Shown: positions 51,994 through 64,000 of the stretch, one piece after another | Layout: every line of letters starts with the position of its first letter | Position numbering within the stretch: the first letter of the stretch is position 1 | Made by a program: the position numbers and the translations under genes | From: Volvox africanus | Lineage: Eukaryota > Chlorophyta > Chlorophyceae > Chlamydomonadales > Volvocaceae | Assembly: GCA_030268105.1 (NCBI GenBank) | Contig: BSDZ01000010.1 | Coordinates: 4,378,001-4,442,000, forward strand | Length of the DNA: 64,000 nucleotides | Direction: 5' to 3' | The notes under the pieces: model-generated | What the model was told of the DNA's origin: nothing | Databases searched by the model: none | Seen by the model: the letters and a program-made list of their open reading frames with translations, nothing else

Positions 51994-53955
51994 ATGGAGA
52001 CACATTCACCAGTTGTTTGTAAACTGCTGGTCTGCTGTCCTAATGAAGAAAAGAGGCGTATTGATACTGAGATAAATCTGTCAGTGGTAGATTTCGAGCA
52101 GCTCCTTACTGATGCAGCTGGCGCAAAATCAATCAGTGAAGTTTCAGTTCAGGTTTTAGACTCGGAGGATGAGGATGGCAAGCTTGTGGCCCAGCAGGTG
52201 GCGCCTGTGCAGCTGCTTAGCCGCTGCACTCGGTGGCGTACTTTGAGTGGGGACAGACAACAATAGAATGAAGCATGCACAGCATCATAAGTAAGCACTT
52301 TCATTCGGTGCATCCCATGTACTTTGTAGATACGCAACGGATTACAATGCCCAACGTGCAAGGGATGAAAAGGTGAAGGCCACCCACAAGGAGGAACTTG
52401 CCTGCAAGCCAGGTTTGTGAGCTCCTATCCTACTGCTACTGTCATCCATATACTTGTTTTACAACATTTTTTGATCAGGTTGATTGATAAAAAAATTCCT
52501 TTCTATGTATTTTGAAAAATGGAATTTGGGGTAAACGTGGGCCAAAGATTTGTTTTACGACAGAGGACATGCACGCCGCTTACGCTATGTACTGGATTAC
52601 GAAAATTTTTGACAATGATGTGTATTATGGCATCTGGCGTTGATGTTCGTCTTCGCATTATTTTTATGTAGAGGACCTTGAGAAGAAGCCATGGAAGAAG
52701 CTATGGAACAAGGAGTCTCGGGCAGCCTGGAGGAGCTTCAAGTACGCTCAGCCAGATAACCCAGATGCGGGTCCCAGTGAGCGCCGCATTGCGATGGAGG
52801 ATTTGAATGTGACAGATCGGCAGCAGGAGCTTATTAATGCACTTGTGCAGCGGAAGCAGATTGAAAGCAGTAAGACATCCTTCACCGTACCAGCCACTCC
52901 AGTGCCGGTTGGAGCTGGTGGAACAGCTCAGCATACACCAGGCCTTGGTGCACTGGAGTTGCCAAAAGGCACTACGGTAAGATGTGATTATGCATGTGTT
53001 CACTTTTATTATTGCTGCTGCTTCGCCACCCTAATAGTACGTACTTCTTAGTATGTTTGCAGAAAGTACGTCACAGTTCATGCATAACATTTGTTTCTTA
53101 TTTTAGCTAGTTTAACAATAACAATTTTTTCATGCCTTTATTTCCTCATTTACGAAATGCTTAATTGCTACCAAACCGCAGAAAAGCGGCCAAAATGACG
53201 AGCCGCCAGGAACTCAGGATGGGCGCACTAGCCAACGCCAAAAGCAGCCCGCACATGGTGAAGATGCATTGATGATGGTGCTGGCTGCCAATGCAGCTCG
53301 CATACATCAGAAGGAGAAGGAGATCAAGGCCGCTAGACGCCGACAGGTTAGTCCAAATAATAGTGGTAAAGAGAGTGGATGAAGGGGTGTGCAAATTTCC
53401 AGGCGCGCTTAGCAAGGTTATTGCAGGATGGGTGATGTACATTACTGATTGCATGTACAGGGAGGGATGTACAGGTCATTAATGTCCTTTAACCTGTTTT
53501 CTCCATTTTGTCTTTTATGTAATTGTTCCTATATTCCTCAAACATACTTCCTTTTCATGTAGGCAAAGAGTTCAGAGCCCTCTAAGGCAAGGAACTCCAG
53601 CAGGAATGCTACAAACTCAAGCAAGGCGGCAGCGAAAAAGGTACAGCCTATTCATCCTGTCTTCCCGTTTTAGTGAGTTGTAATTTTATGTTTCGTTCTA
53701 GTCTTTTAATTTGCTGCGTGCTTTGTGGTTTGATGTGGTATATGTCGATTTGTTTTTCTCTTTTTTAATAAAAAATGTAAGCTTATCATTTCTAAAATCA
53801 TATATGTATGTTAATGGTGGGCCTTGAAGGTAACGAACAATGACGATGTGTGGCCATCCACGAAAGTGAGACGGACAAGCACGGGCATCAAAAGAAAGGT
53901 ACATTATATTGAGGCCCATAGGTCTGGTATTCCAAGCATCTTTCGGAGGACATAA
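51994..53955 (+). pseudogene. Gene P, unit E: deleted and broken
   Basis: A 476-bp deletion joins the CTRW codons of exon 1 (about 52236) to sequence near the end of intron 1. It removes residues about 82-212, the exon 1 donor and most of the intron. The reading frame then runs RTLSGDRQQ and stops at 52264-52266, giving 90 residues. Downstream exons remain at 52672-52976, 53182-53346, 53563-53640 and 53830-53955 with intact splice sites. The junction has a small scar (CGTACTTTGAG in place of CTTACTTTCAG). Confidence 0.85.
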
Positions 53956-54289
53956 AGACTGGGTGGAACATGGTTACCAGGAGGTTAGCAGATATCCCTC
54001 AAGAACCGTAGCTGTCGATCTGCAACCACATCTCAAACACGTCCAGCCATCTTTTCTTTCAGCCAGGCATATCCAAACTGACCCACGGTTATTCTTGCCT
54101 CTGCATGCATTCAATATGCATGTACATGCAGGAGAACAATCTTATTTTCTTCCAAAGGCATGCATCCGTCAAACAAGGCAAGATGTTTAATAATGCCCTA
54201 CAATAGGCCTCAACACTTCTCTTACCTTGGCACACTACAACGCCATCACCATTATTCACAGTGACCCTCCACAGAGGGTCATCCAAACG

Positions 54290-55755
54290 TTATTTGTACG
54301 CTTGAACAGTGCTTCCTGAGGCAAGAAGCTCGGCTGGGTTTGTGGGTTCCAGCAGCTGTAACTGCCCATGATCCATGGCCCCTAACTGTGAAAGTACACC
54401 AAGTTCTGCTGCATCGGGTTCATCATCCTCAGATTCAGGATAACTATGTTGGCATAAGTTATCCAGGATTGCTGATATATATTCTAGAGTTTGCCGGTGA
54501 TTAGGATTGGCAGGATCAAGATCATCCATAACGTGAATGAGAGCAGAAACAAGTGAGGAGGGCAGAGCTGTTTTTTCCTGAACCTGCGAATGTCCACTGC
54601 TATCCCCTGACAACACCTCTGATGTATGCCCTGAACTGTCCTTGCTGCTACTGCTGTGGTCTTCATTATGATCATCAGAGGTGTTGAAGTCATTCTCATT
54701 GTCCATGTTTAAGTTGGTATCCTCTGGGAAAGAAAGTCTGCATCTCTTCATGTGCCCATAAAGCTGCGACCGTGTCCTTCCAGTAAATGGGCATTGAGTA
54801 CATGCATAAACCTCCTGACCAAGAGGGTCCTGACAACGACTGAACTTGTGCTTTTGCAGCCATGCATCTGTGAATTTTGCAGCACAGTAATATTGCATTC
54901 ATTTAATCATGCTGTCATGCAAGTAAGGAGATACGTAGATGTAGCTTGCATGCCAATTTGGCGTGAGGGATATTTTAATTTTTTCCGTGCATACATGCAT
55001 GGCCACGGTGGATGGCAATTGGAAGGGTTTCATTGGACCCATCCAAACAAACCACAGTGCCTGGCTCATCACACCAAAGCCCGGGCTAGTATGAATAACT
55101 GTACTTTGATTTAAAATTATTGACAGCATGAGTGGGTGGCTGGTACGAGATGAGTGCACAATGAATGTTCCAAATAAATATATCCCTTAAAAACCTATAT
55201 GAACATAAGTCATCCGTGCGCACCTGATATGTTATCCCTTTTGGATGAGGCTGGGCGCTTGTTCAGAAGCCTTCCACTGCCTCCAAGGAGGCGGCCAAGA
55301 ACTTTAACATGGTACTGGTTATGTAAGCCGTACAAGCCAAGATGTTTATCTCGATCTGATAGCACGTCCCCTCTACTAGAAGTCAACCTCCAAACTGATC
55401 CAGGTTGAAATGTAAATAAGGAATTACTGGAGACGAAGTCCATGAGCTGTCCCACAGTTGAGTCCGTACTTCCAGAAAACGTCAACGTCCGTGACCCAGG
55501 TAAAACGACGAAAAGCTGAAGAGCTCGTTCATCATGATTGGACTGTGTAAATGACACCGTTGAGCAGTATCACCCTATCGTAACGCCCAACACTGTGATG
55601 AGAACAAAAACAGAAGAACCCATGAGGATCCACACTAAATATTCTGTAACATATACATCAACTAAAACAGGGGCATACAGAGCAACGTAAGAGGCAACAG
55701 CAATACCGAAAGTAATGCCACAGAAAAAGCCTAATAAAAGGTGGGCCATGAACAT
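54290..55755 (-). pseudogene. Gene Q, unit E: nonsense codon before the ubiquitin-like domain
   Basis: Proposed exons are 55755-55224 and 54867-54290. Codon 62 is TGA (55572-55570) where all other units have CGA (Arg), a CpG-type transition. Translation would stop after the two membrane helices. The ubiquitin-like and zinc-finger parts stay open downstream (55557-55210 from a non-ATG start, and 54898-54290). Two Lys changes in the acidic tail (Thr and Glu positions) and Leu2-to-Phe are also unique to this unit, which fits relaxed constraint. Confidence 0.8.
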
Positions 55756-56540
55756 GTAATAATATACAGTAAAGTAGCAGGATCAGACTGTTTTTCCTTA
55801 CAGAACTGATATCTGACAAAGGGAAACGACTCCTCCATTGTATGGAGTGGTACAGGCAGTACTCATGCATGTGGAGTACGAGATATTAAAGTGGAACGTG
55901 CATGTCCGCGTAATTTACACTTGAAGTAAATTTTCAATAACGAATGATAGACTTGAATAGTAAACTACATGCATACGCACAGGAAGCTCCTTATACATGC
56001 ATGTACGTGAAATACTGGGATACAGCCTCATCATCATACTTCCAGGAGCTTGCTAATAAGAAACTTGATTAACATTCCTTAAAAATAATTTATGACGTTT
56101 CTCATGAACTCGTTGACTAGCTTTTACGACAACCAACCGTTACATGCCGCAAATCGCTAGCCGCATGCGAAGAGCTAAACAGATTTTTTATGTAGGACGA
56201 CGGCAATCATCAATATTATTGTAAAATAACATTCTTTATTGCTGCTGCACCTTGTATATATGTTAAGATTTAAAGGCTAGTGCACAGCATAACTTTTATA
56301 GCAGTTGCTCTTGCTTGCTTCACGGGTGGCATTAAATGTACATATAAAGGATGTTGTAAAGCAGGGTTACGAAACATTGTTGCTTACATGGGATTGATTG
56401 GCAGCAGCACAACCCTGCACGGAGTACCAAAGCACTTCTCTTCACTTTTTAGTAGTACGTAGGGCCCATGCCTCATGTCTGCAGCTGTATGTATCCTGCT
56501 GAAGGAGCAAGTTATTTGCAATAGTACAACCTTTTAATGA

Positions 56541-58559
56541 ATGGAGACACATTCACCAGTTGTTTGTAAACTGCTGGTCTGCTGTCCTAATGAAGAAAAG
56601 AGGCGTATTGATACTGAGATAAATCTGTCAGTGGTAGATTTCGAGCAGCTCCTTACTGATGCAGCTGGCGCAAAATCAATCAGTGAAGTTTCAGTTCAGG
56701 TTTTAGACTCGGAGGATGAGGATGGCAAGCTTGTGGCCCAGCAGGTGGCGCCTGTGCAGCTGCTTAGCCGCTGCACTCGGTGGCTGAAGAAGGAAATTAG
56801 CGCGCCTTTCAAGGGGAAGGCTTGGAACCAGGCTCAGAAGAAACTAACTATCCACGTATCCCTAAAACAGCCATCTGTTCAATTGGTATCCCCTGAAGTA
56901 AGCAGAATCAGTATACGAAAGGATCATGATCGTGGTGAGCCATTAAAATGGAGCAGGTCATATGAGCAGGCCGCCATCAACAAAGCCGTCCGCGACAACG
57001 TGCCGTACAACCCCGACAGCAGCCTGAAGAATCCACGGGTCCTCATTGCGAAGGATATTCAACGTGAGCCGCATCTGCAGCCCGTTTGGGATAAGTGCTT
57101 TGCTGCTGGCTTTGCACAAGTGGCTGACTTACAGCCAAGAGTTACGGTCGACTGCTTCAAGAAGAAATGGCAAAAGTACGTACATGTTTATTTTCCTAAT
57201 GTCATGCTTCTAGTGATTATCTTGTTTGTGGTAATCATACATGCCATCCATATCACTAGCTTACTTTCAGTGGGGACAGACAACAATAGAATGAAGCATG
57301 CACAGCATCATAAGTAAGCACTTTCATTCGGTGCATCCCATGTACTTTGTAGATACGCAACGGATTACAATGCCCAACGTGCAAGGGATGAAAAGGTGAA
57401 GGCCACCCACAAGGAGGAACTTGCCTGCAAGCCAGGTTTGTGAGCTCCTATCCTACTGCTACTGTCATCCATATACTTGTTTTACAACATTTTTTGATCA
57501 GGTTGATTGATAAAAAAATTCCTTTCTATGTATTTTGAAAAATGGAATTTGGGGTAAACGTGGGCCAAAGATTTGTTTTACGACAGAGGACATGCACGCC
57601 GCTTACGCTATGTACTGGATTACGAAAATTTTTGACAATGATGTGTATTATGGCATCTGGCGTTGATGTTCGTCTTCGCATTATTTTTATGTAGAGGACC
57701 TTGAGAAGAAGCCATGGAAGAAGCTATGGAACAAGGAGTCTCGGGCAGCCTGGAGGAGCTTCAAGTACGCTCAGCCAGATAACCCAGATGCGGGTCCCAG
57801 TGAGCGCCGCATTGCGATGGAGGATTTGAATGTGACAGATCGGCAGCAGGAGCTTATTAATGCACTTGTGCAGCGGAAGCAGATTGAAAGCAGTAAGACA
57901 TCCTTCACCGTACCAGCCACTCCAGTGCCGGTTGGAGCTGGTGGAACAGCTCAGCATACACCAGGCCTTGGTGCACTGGAGTTGCCAAAAGGCACTACGG
58001 TAAGATGTGATTATGCATGTGTTCACTTTTATTATTGCTGCTGCTTCGCCACCCTAATAGTACGTACTTCTTAGTATGTTTGCAGAAAGTACGTCACAGT
58101 TCATGCATAACATTTGTTTCTTATTTTAGCTAGTTTAACAATAACAATTTTTTCATGCCTTTATTTCCTCATTTACGAAATGCTTAATTGCTACCAAACC
58201 GCAGAAAAGCGGCCAAAATGACGAGCCGCCAGGAACTCAGGATGGGCGCACTAGCCAACGCCAAAAGCAGCCCGCACATGGTGAAGATGCATTGATGATG
58301 GTGCTGGCTGCCAATGCAGCTCGCATACATCAGAAGGAGAAGGAGATCAAGGCCGCTAGACGCCGACAGGTTAGTCCAAATAATAGTGGTAAAGAGAGTG
58401 GATGAAGGGGTGTGCAAATTTCCAGGCGCGCTTAGCAAGGTTATTGCAGGATGGGTGATGTACATTACTGATTGCATGTACAGGGATGTACAGGTCATTA
58501 ATGTCCTTTAACCTGTTTTCTCCATTTTGTCTTTTATGTAATTGTTCCTATATTCCTCA
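56541..58559 (+). CDS. Gene P, unit F: 5' part, exons 1-4
   Basis: Exons are 56541-57175, 57353-57435, 57695-57999 and 58205-58369. Substitutions include Leu-to-Pro in exon 1 (PYNPDSS). The copia at 58560 lies in intron 4, in the stretch that is about 25 bp upstream of the exon 5 acceptor in other units, so exon 5 and beyond would follow the element outside the window. A 4-bp deletion near 58485 is intronic. Confidence 0.55.
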
Positions 58560-58841
58560 TGTTGTGATTATGCGGGATTTCACGTCATCATAATACCGTC
58601 TGATAACAGTTGTGCAATAGCTCTTACTTAGGTGCGAGTAACCGCGATGTAAGTTAGGTATCGCGACGAGTGCCGTACAGTTATTATCGCGAGTATATTG
58701 TTTGTGCGCACTCTGCGCTAATTAGTCTTGCGCGTTACTAACGTTGATACTATAATTATTTATGCCAAATATACACGGTTCTTGCGTCAATACATTGTAA
58801 TCTATCCACGTTTCGCATCGGTTGCTCCTATCCTCGTAAGA
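58560..58841 (+). repeat. 5' LTR of copia copy F
   Basis: 282-bp repeat starting TGTTGTG and ending CGTAAGA, followed by the primer site at 58842-58859. Confidence 0.95.
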
Positions 58842-59013
58842 GGTTATGAGCCCCGGCTCTTCTGAGCCGTAATTATCTCGTCAAGGCATAGGCATCAATC
58901 TTTTGGCCAAGCGTTTTCAATTGGTGGTGGCAAATACGGAGCACAGCGACCGCCGCCTCTGGTCAACAACGACCATAATTGCCTGCCTACATCGGGAACT
59001 ATAACACGCAGCA

Positions 59014-62000
59014 ATGGGAAAGGATAGGTTATCAGACCCATTAGGTCTGAGCAATTATGCTACGTGGTCGTTCAGGTTCCAATCTATGATGCAAGAGAAC
59101 AACCTGGATAGATGGCTGAGAGACGAACCAATGACCGACGAGGACATCGCCGCGTCAAACAAGGTCAGAAACATCCTTGTCAAAAATGTCCAAGATCATC
59201 ACTTGGCAATTATCAGAGCAGCGCCCAACGCCAAGGGAGCATGGGAGAGGCTCGCGGCTGTTTTTGCGGCAAGCAGCGACGCAAGAAAATCTCAGCTTGT
59301 TGCTGAACTGTCAGCCCTTAAAATGGCACAAAATGAAGCCCTAATCTTATATCTGGCTCGCGTCCGCAATCTATATACGGACTTGGTGGAAGTGGGACAC
59401 CCCATTACCGAACGGGAAGTTACCTACAATCTACTGGTGGGACTACCGAAGAAATTCTCGGTTATTGTTACCACGCTGACAGTCAATGGCCAATACAATT
59501 TGGATACCGTGGGCGCTCAACTATTGGCTTTTGAGAAACGAGTCGATGCAGAGGGTGATTCCGTTGCTTTCAGTGCAACAAGCCAAAGAGACAATTGGAG
59601 CACCGGACAATATCACAGCGAGACTAGCCGCAATCGCAATGATACAATTGAACGCGACTATGGAGATAATTCGGTCGCATTTACCGGCACAAGTCGAGGA
59701 GGCACATGGAGCGCTGCCAACAACGGCCACGACGGATGGAACCATCGCGGCAACACATTTGATCGAGGATACAGGAATATGCCAATCATCAATCAATGCG
59801 ATGCATGGAGTTATGGAAGAGATGGCCGCAACGGAGTAAGCCAACATGAACACAGATCTGGTTATGGCTACGGCGGGACAGTGCAATGCCAACTATGCGG
59901 AAATTATGGACATACCGCGCGATAATGCCGCACCCCACGCATACCACAACCTCCAGGCCAAATAAGACGCGACAGGCAAGATGGCAACTACAACCGCCAG
60001 GGCAACAGGAGCCACAACACCGTCGACGCCACAGCGTTATCCAGGCCAACAAGTCATCAGGAGAGTGGAGGGCGACGATCCAATCAACCAGAGAACTGCG
60101 CTTTCGTGGGATCCCAATACGACAAATTACAAGGGTGGTACATGGACTCCGGCGCATCTCACCACATCACGTACGACGAACGGGAGCTAACCAACGTGGT
60201 TGGAATAAGCCGACGGGAACGTTTTGACATCATGAGCATGGGTGGGGAAACCATTCAACCTATCGCAGTAGGCACCCTCATACTGGTGTCCACACTCTAC
60301 CCCGACACCAAAATCACCATCAACAACGTATACGTGGTGCCACACAGCTGCGTCAAAGTCCTGTCCGTCTCGTCTATCAACGACAAATCCGATGAAGGGG
60401 AAATCATGTTCACCAAGCATATGGTCTACGTGAAGCGTTATGGAGACATCGTCATTGCAGGCCGACGAGAAGGTAACTTATACAGGTTGGAGTGCGACGT
60501 CGATCAACCTAACGACGCACATTTCAGCTTTGTCGGTGCTGCCCACGCTAAGCTGTCAAGCCAAAGCGAAGGCCTGTGGCACCGACGCTTTGGGCACATC
60601 GGACTCGGAGGTCTGCAGAAGCTAATCAGGCACGGAATGGTGATAGGCGTCAACGATGTACCACAACAGAAGGTCAACCCCGCCAAGTGCGAGACTTGTG
60701 TTTTATCACGGCAAACGCGCGGAACCCACAAATCCACGGGGCACAAATCTGATAGACCAATGGAGCTCATTCATGTGGACGTCTGCGGCCCCATGCCGGA
60801 CAACACCCCAAATGGGTCACGGTACATGACTGTGCTGTTGGATGACTGCACAAAATTTTCAGCAGTTGCATTCACCAACACCAAGGAGGCGGTTAAGGAC
60901 AAGCTGGTAACGATGATAAATCAGCTGGAGAACATGTGTGGACATAAGACGTGGGAGATGCGATCCGACAGAGGAGGAGAATTCATCAATTCCCAACTAC
61001 AAGCCTTCTTTGCTTCCAGAGGGATCAGGCATGGGCCAACTGTTGGATACACCCCTGAACAAAAAGGCGCTGCAGAGCGGTTAAACCGGACCCTGCTGGA
61101 AAAGATGCGCGCCCTATTGCTTGAATCCAAACTCCCTCAAAAAATGTGGGCTGAGGCGGCAGCCACAGCCAACTACCTACGCAATATATCCCCAGCAGAT
61201 GGCATTTCCCGTACCCCGTACGAGCTCTTCACTGGAAAGGTTCCAGAGGTCGATCACTTGCGCGTTTTTGGCTGCACGGCTTATGTCCACGTGCCCAAGG
61301 CCAAGCGCAACAAACTGGATCCCGTGGGTCGACGAGGTATAATGGTGGGATATGGCGATGGGGGCAGCTACCGGATATTATTCTCGGACGGGTCAGTATC
61401 AAGACACAGCGATGTCGTATTCGATGAACAACAGGCCACGCACGAACCATACAAACTCTCGGACGACAACCGTGACAATGCTGAAACTGACTCCGATTCC
61501 GACATGGATGACCCAGAGCCACGACCAAGAGCTGTCCCTATGCCCACCAATGCACACAATGGTGATGGCCACGACCCGAATCTGCCTCAACCACCACCTC
61601 CCGTAACACGCACGGCGTCAAGCTATCCAAACACAGAGAGAACAGGAGCCGTCAACGATGGAGCGGGCCCATCAGGAAGCCAACCAAGGCAAGACCCAAT
61701 ACAACCTGAGGACACCGACGACTCCGACAGTGAAGACATGGCAACAGAAGAAGACATGGATGTGGACAACACGAGGTTAGCCAACCGCTACCCCATCCGC
61801 GTGCGAAAGCGCCCATGTGAGTGGTGGCGCACTCAAAGATCGGTGGCAGCGCGTATCAACATGGCCGCCAGAATACAAGAACCCAAATCTCACCATGATG
61901 CGATTAGAGGCCCTCACCGCATCAAGTGGCAACAAGCGATGAACGACGAGATAATTGCCCACATGACCAACGGCACCTGGGAAATTGGCATCCCACCGCC

Positions 62001-63420
62001 TGGCACAAACGTCCTGCCCTGCCGCTGGGTCTACAAACTCAAGACATGCCCTGATGGCTCAATCGACAGATACAAGGCGCGTCTGGTTGCGAAGGGCTTC
62101 GCACAACGCGAGGGGGTGGATTTTGGAGAACTGTATGCACCTACATCACGAGGCTCATCATTCCGGGCCATCCTAGCCATCGCCGCCGCCAGGGACTTCG
62201 ACGTACACCAACTAGATGTCTCCACGGCCTTTTTGAACGGCGACCTCAAAGAGGAAATCTGGATGAAACCACCACCGGGATACGACCTGGCGACCCCAGG
62301 AGCTGCCTGCCGGCTACTCAAGTCGATATATGGCCTTCGCCAAGCATCCCGCTGCTGGTACGACAAACTATGCACCAAATTCGCTGAAATCGGACTCACC
62401 ACATCCAAATCTGACCAAGCGATGTTCGTGAGAGCAAACAACAGCAAAGGAGACGTGTTCATGCTGGTCCACGTGGACGACATGTGCATTGCGGCTAAAG
62501 ACCCCGAGCTGATCCGAAATCTCAAGGCAGAAATCGGCAAACTATTCAAGGTAAGAGATCTTGGCCGCATTGAGGTATTTCTGGGCATGGAAGTTCGACG
62601 GCAACCCAATGGAGAGATCACGTTATCACAATCCAGCTATGTGGAACGCATCCTACATAAGCATGGCATGAGCGAGGTTAAACCCAGAGCCATCCCCATA
62701 GCTGTGGGAGCAAAACTTCACCTGGACAAAGACACCGAGCTGTTGGAGGATCCGACGCCGTACAGAGCACTCATTGGTGAGCTCAACTACCTGGCAGTCA
62801 GCACGCGTCCAGACCTTGGCTTCGCCCTCAGCATGTTGTCACGGTTCATGGCCAAGCCAACCAAACCCGCAATGGGCATGGCAAAGGGGGTCCTTCGCTA
62901 CGTGGCGGGCACGCGCAACCTGGGCCTACAGTTCCGGCGGGAGAGCAAGGAGATCATCGATGGATATTGCGATTCGGACTGGGCAGGAGACACTAACTCA
63001 AGGCGATCCACGACTGGGTACGTATTTCGCGTTAATGGTACCGCAATCAGCTGGAGCAGTCAGTTGCAGCGCACTGTGGCAGCGTCATCCGTGGAGGCTG
63101 AATACCAGGCCCTTTCCAGCGCAGTCAGGGAAGTCCTTTGGCTGAATAAGCTATGCGGGGACCTTAATGTGGACTCCGACGGAATCAGAATCAACATAGA
63201 CTCACAAGGGGCCTTAGACCTAGGCAACAACCCCATTACATCATCACGGTCTAAGCATATTGATGTACAGCACCACATGATTCGCGAGAGAGTGATAGAG
63301 GGCGACGTGGCACTGGGGCATTGCCGCACGGAGGAGATGGTGGCGGACGCATTGACCAAACCACTGCCAGAAGGAAAGTTCGTCTGGTGCCGCCGTGAAA
63401 TGGGACTAGACGATACCTGA
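59014..63420 (+). pseudogene. Copia Gag-Pol, copy F, nonsense in the zinc knuckle
   Basis: The frame from ATG 59014 stops at TAA 59923-59925, where copies B-D have CAA (Gln304), one residue before the last Cys of the CCHC knuckle. After it the frame is open to 63420, so one C-to-T change is the only frame-breaking lesion. The integrase motif reads TPEQKGAAER: the near-invariant Asn684 is Lys. Other changes include Phe-to-Tyr in GELYAPTS and Val-to-Met before the VHVDD motif. Gag alone (303 residues) could be made; Pol would require readthrough. Confidence 0.92.
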
Positions 63421-63725
63421 CAAAGAAGCCATCGATCTGTTGGTAGAAACCAGCTCATATAGGCCAATAAGGCGTGAGCCCGGGTGGCTGGCTGTAGTTA
63501 AGCTGTTTTTGATAGTGAGGTCATTATTTCTTATGACAATAACGTTCATAAGCGAAGGATTACTTATTCTTGTTGTGGCATCTAACAGCACCAGTCCAGC
63601 ATCGTCTCAATCACCTTATCGTAGAGGTTTATTTCAGTGATACTTAGTAACTTGACGCTACTATCTTTGAGGGGGTGTGATATTGGAGTGCCCTATTCGA
63701 CCATGACGTGCATCCCGAGGGGGTG

Positions 63726-64000
63726 TGTTGTGATTATGCGGGATTTCACGTCATCATAATACCGTCTGATAACAGTTGTGCAATAGCTCTTACTTAGGTG
63801 CGAGTAACCGCGATGTAAGTTAGGTATCGCGACGAGTGCCGTACAGTTATTATCGCGAGTATATTGTTTGTGCGCACTCTGCGCTAATTAGTCTTGCGCG
63901 TTACTAACGTTGATACTATAATTATTTATGCCAAATATACACGGTTCTTGCGTCAATACATTGTAATCTATCCACGTTTCGCATCGGTTGCTCCTATCCT
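63726..64000 (+). repeat. 3' LTR of copia copy F (truncated by window edge)
   Basis: Begins TGTTGTG directly after the second GAGGGGGTG tract; the last 7 bp expected of the repeat lie outside. Confidence 0.95.

Larger units (their letters stand above)
43944..55793 (+). repeat. Tandem array unit E (LINE-bearing, degenerate)
   Basis: Fifth unit. It has a LINE at the same site as unit C but no copia. A 476-bp deletion removes the 3' half of P exon 1 and most of intron 1, and gene Q carries a nonsense codon. Both resident genes are therefore broken in this unit only. Confidence 0.96.
55794..64000 (+). repeat. Tandem array unit F (partial, copia-bearing)
   Basis: Sixth unit, cut by the window edge. 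Gene P exons 1-4 are present, with a 4-bp deletion near 58485 in intron 4. A plus-strand copia then begins at 58560, and its 3' LTR runs off the end. The rest of P and all of Q would lie outside the window. Confidence 0.95.
58560..64000 (+). mobile_element. Ty1/copia LTR retrotransposon, copy F (runs off the window)
   Basis: The 5' LTR is 58560-58841 and the 3' LTR starts at 63726, with 275 of 282 bp visible. The 5' flank is CCTCA (58555-58559), the expected target duplication; its partner is outside. The visible LTR parts appear identical, which indicates a very recent insertion, yet the gag-pol frame carries a nonsense codon. The site differs from those of B and of C/D, so this is an independent event. 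Confidence 0.95.

Noticed and set aside
1..64000. The six units as a CRISPR-like or simple centromeric satellite array.
   Set aside because: Unit size, gene content and introns exclude CRISPR. Centromere or subtelomere location cannot be judged, since no telomeric repeat is seen.

Overview
The window is eukaryotic DNA. It has GT-AG introns, a Ty1/copia LTR retrotransposon family, an L1-type LINE, and no bacterial operons, rRNA, tRNA or CRISPR. The style of the copia and LINE proteins and the ATGCA/TACA-rich non-coding DNA suggest a chlorophyte green alga, perhaps volvocine. That assignment is inference from memory, not a database match. The large intact reading frames contain no internal TAA, TAG or TGA, so a standard code fits.

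Layout: the whole window is one head-to-tail array of a 5,024-bp unit (macrosatellite), six copies called A-F here. Unit edges are set arbitrarily by base 1: A 1-5024, B 5025-15471, C 15472-33486, D 33487-43943, E 43944-55793, F 55794 to the window end. The array runs off both ends. Size differences between units come almost entirely from retrotransposon insertions. B carries a copia (+). C carries a LINE (+) and a copia (-). D carries a copia (-). E carries a LINE (+) and a 476-bp deletion. F carries a copia (+). A has no insertion.

Each unit encodes two genes, tail to tail within the unit and head to head across the unit boundary. Gene P (+) is a six-exon gene for a predicted protein of about 463 residues that I do not recognise, with basic, nuclear-looking C-terminal exons. 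Gene Q (-) encodes two N-terminal membrane helices, then a ubiquitin-like domain ending in a ubiquitin-style LGRLLGG. A phase-compatible intron then leads to a C2HC zinc finger with an acidic Ser/Asp/Glu-rich tail. The Q fusion is the most unusual coding content in the window.

The four copia copies are 5,429-5,448 bp with 282-bp LTRs, 5-bp target duplications and a primer-binding site resembling the anticodon stem-loop of initiator Met-tRNA (half-tRNA priming, as in Drosophila copia). Copies B and C are intact, D has a 19-bp frameshifting deletion, and F has a nonsense codon in the Gag zinc knuckle. The two LINE copies share one target site, a TATA-like TACATATAAA upstream of gene P. They differ at a C8/C7 tract that either fuses ORF1 to ORF2 or leaves them as a TAATG stop-start pair. 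C and D share one copia insertion, including its LTR mutations, and C and E share the LINE site. Single-base variants are also mosaic among units. Together these show recent unequal exchange or gene conversion moving insertions around the array.
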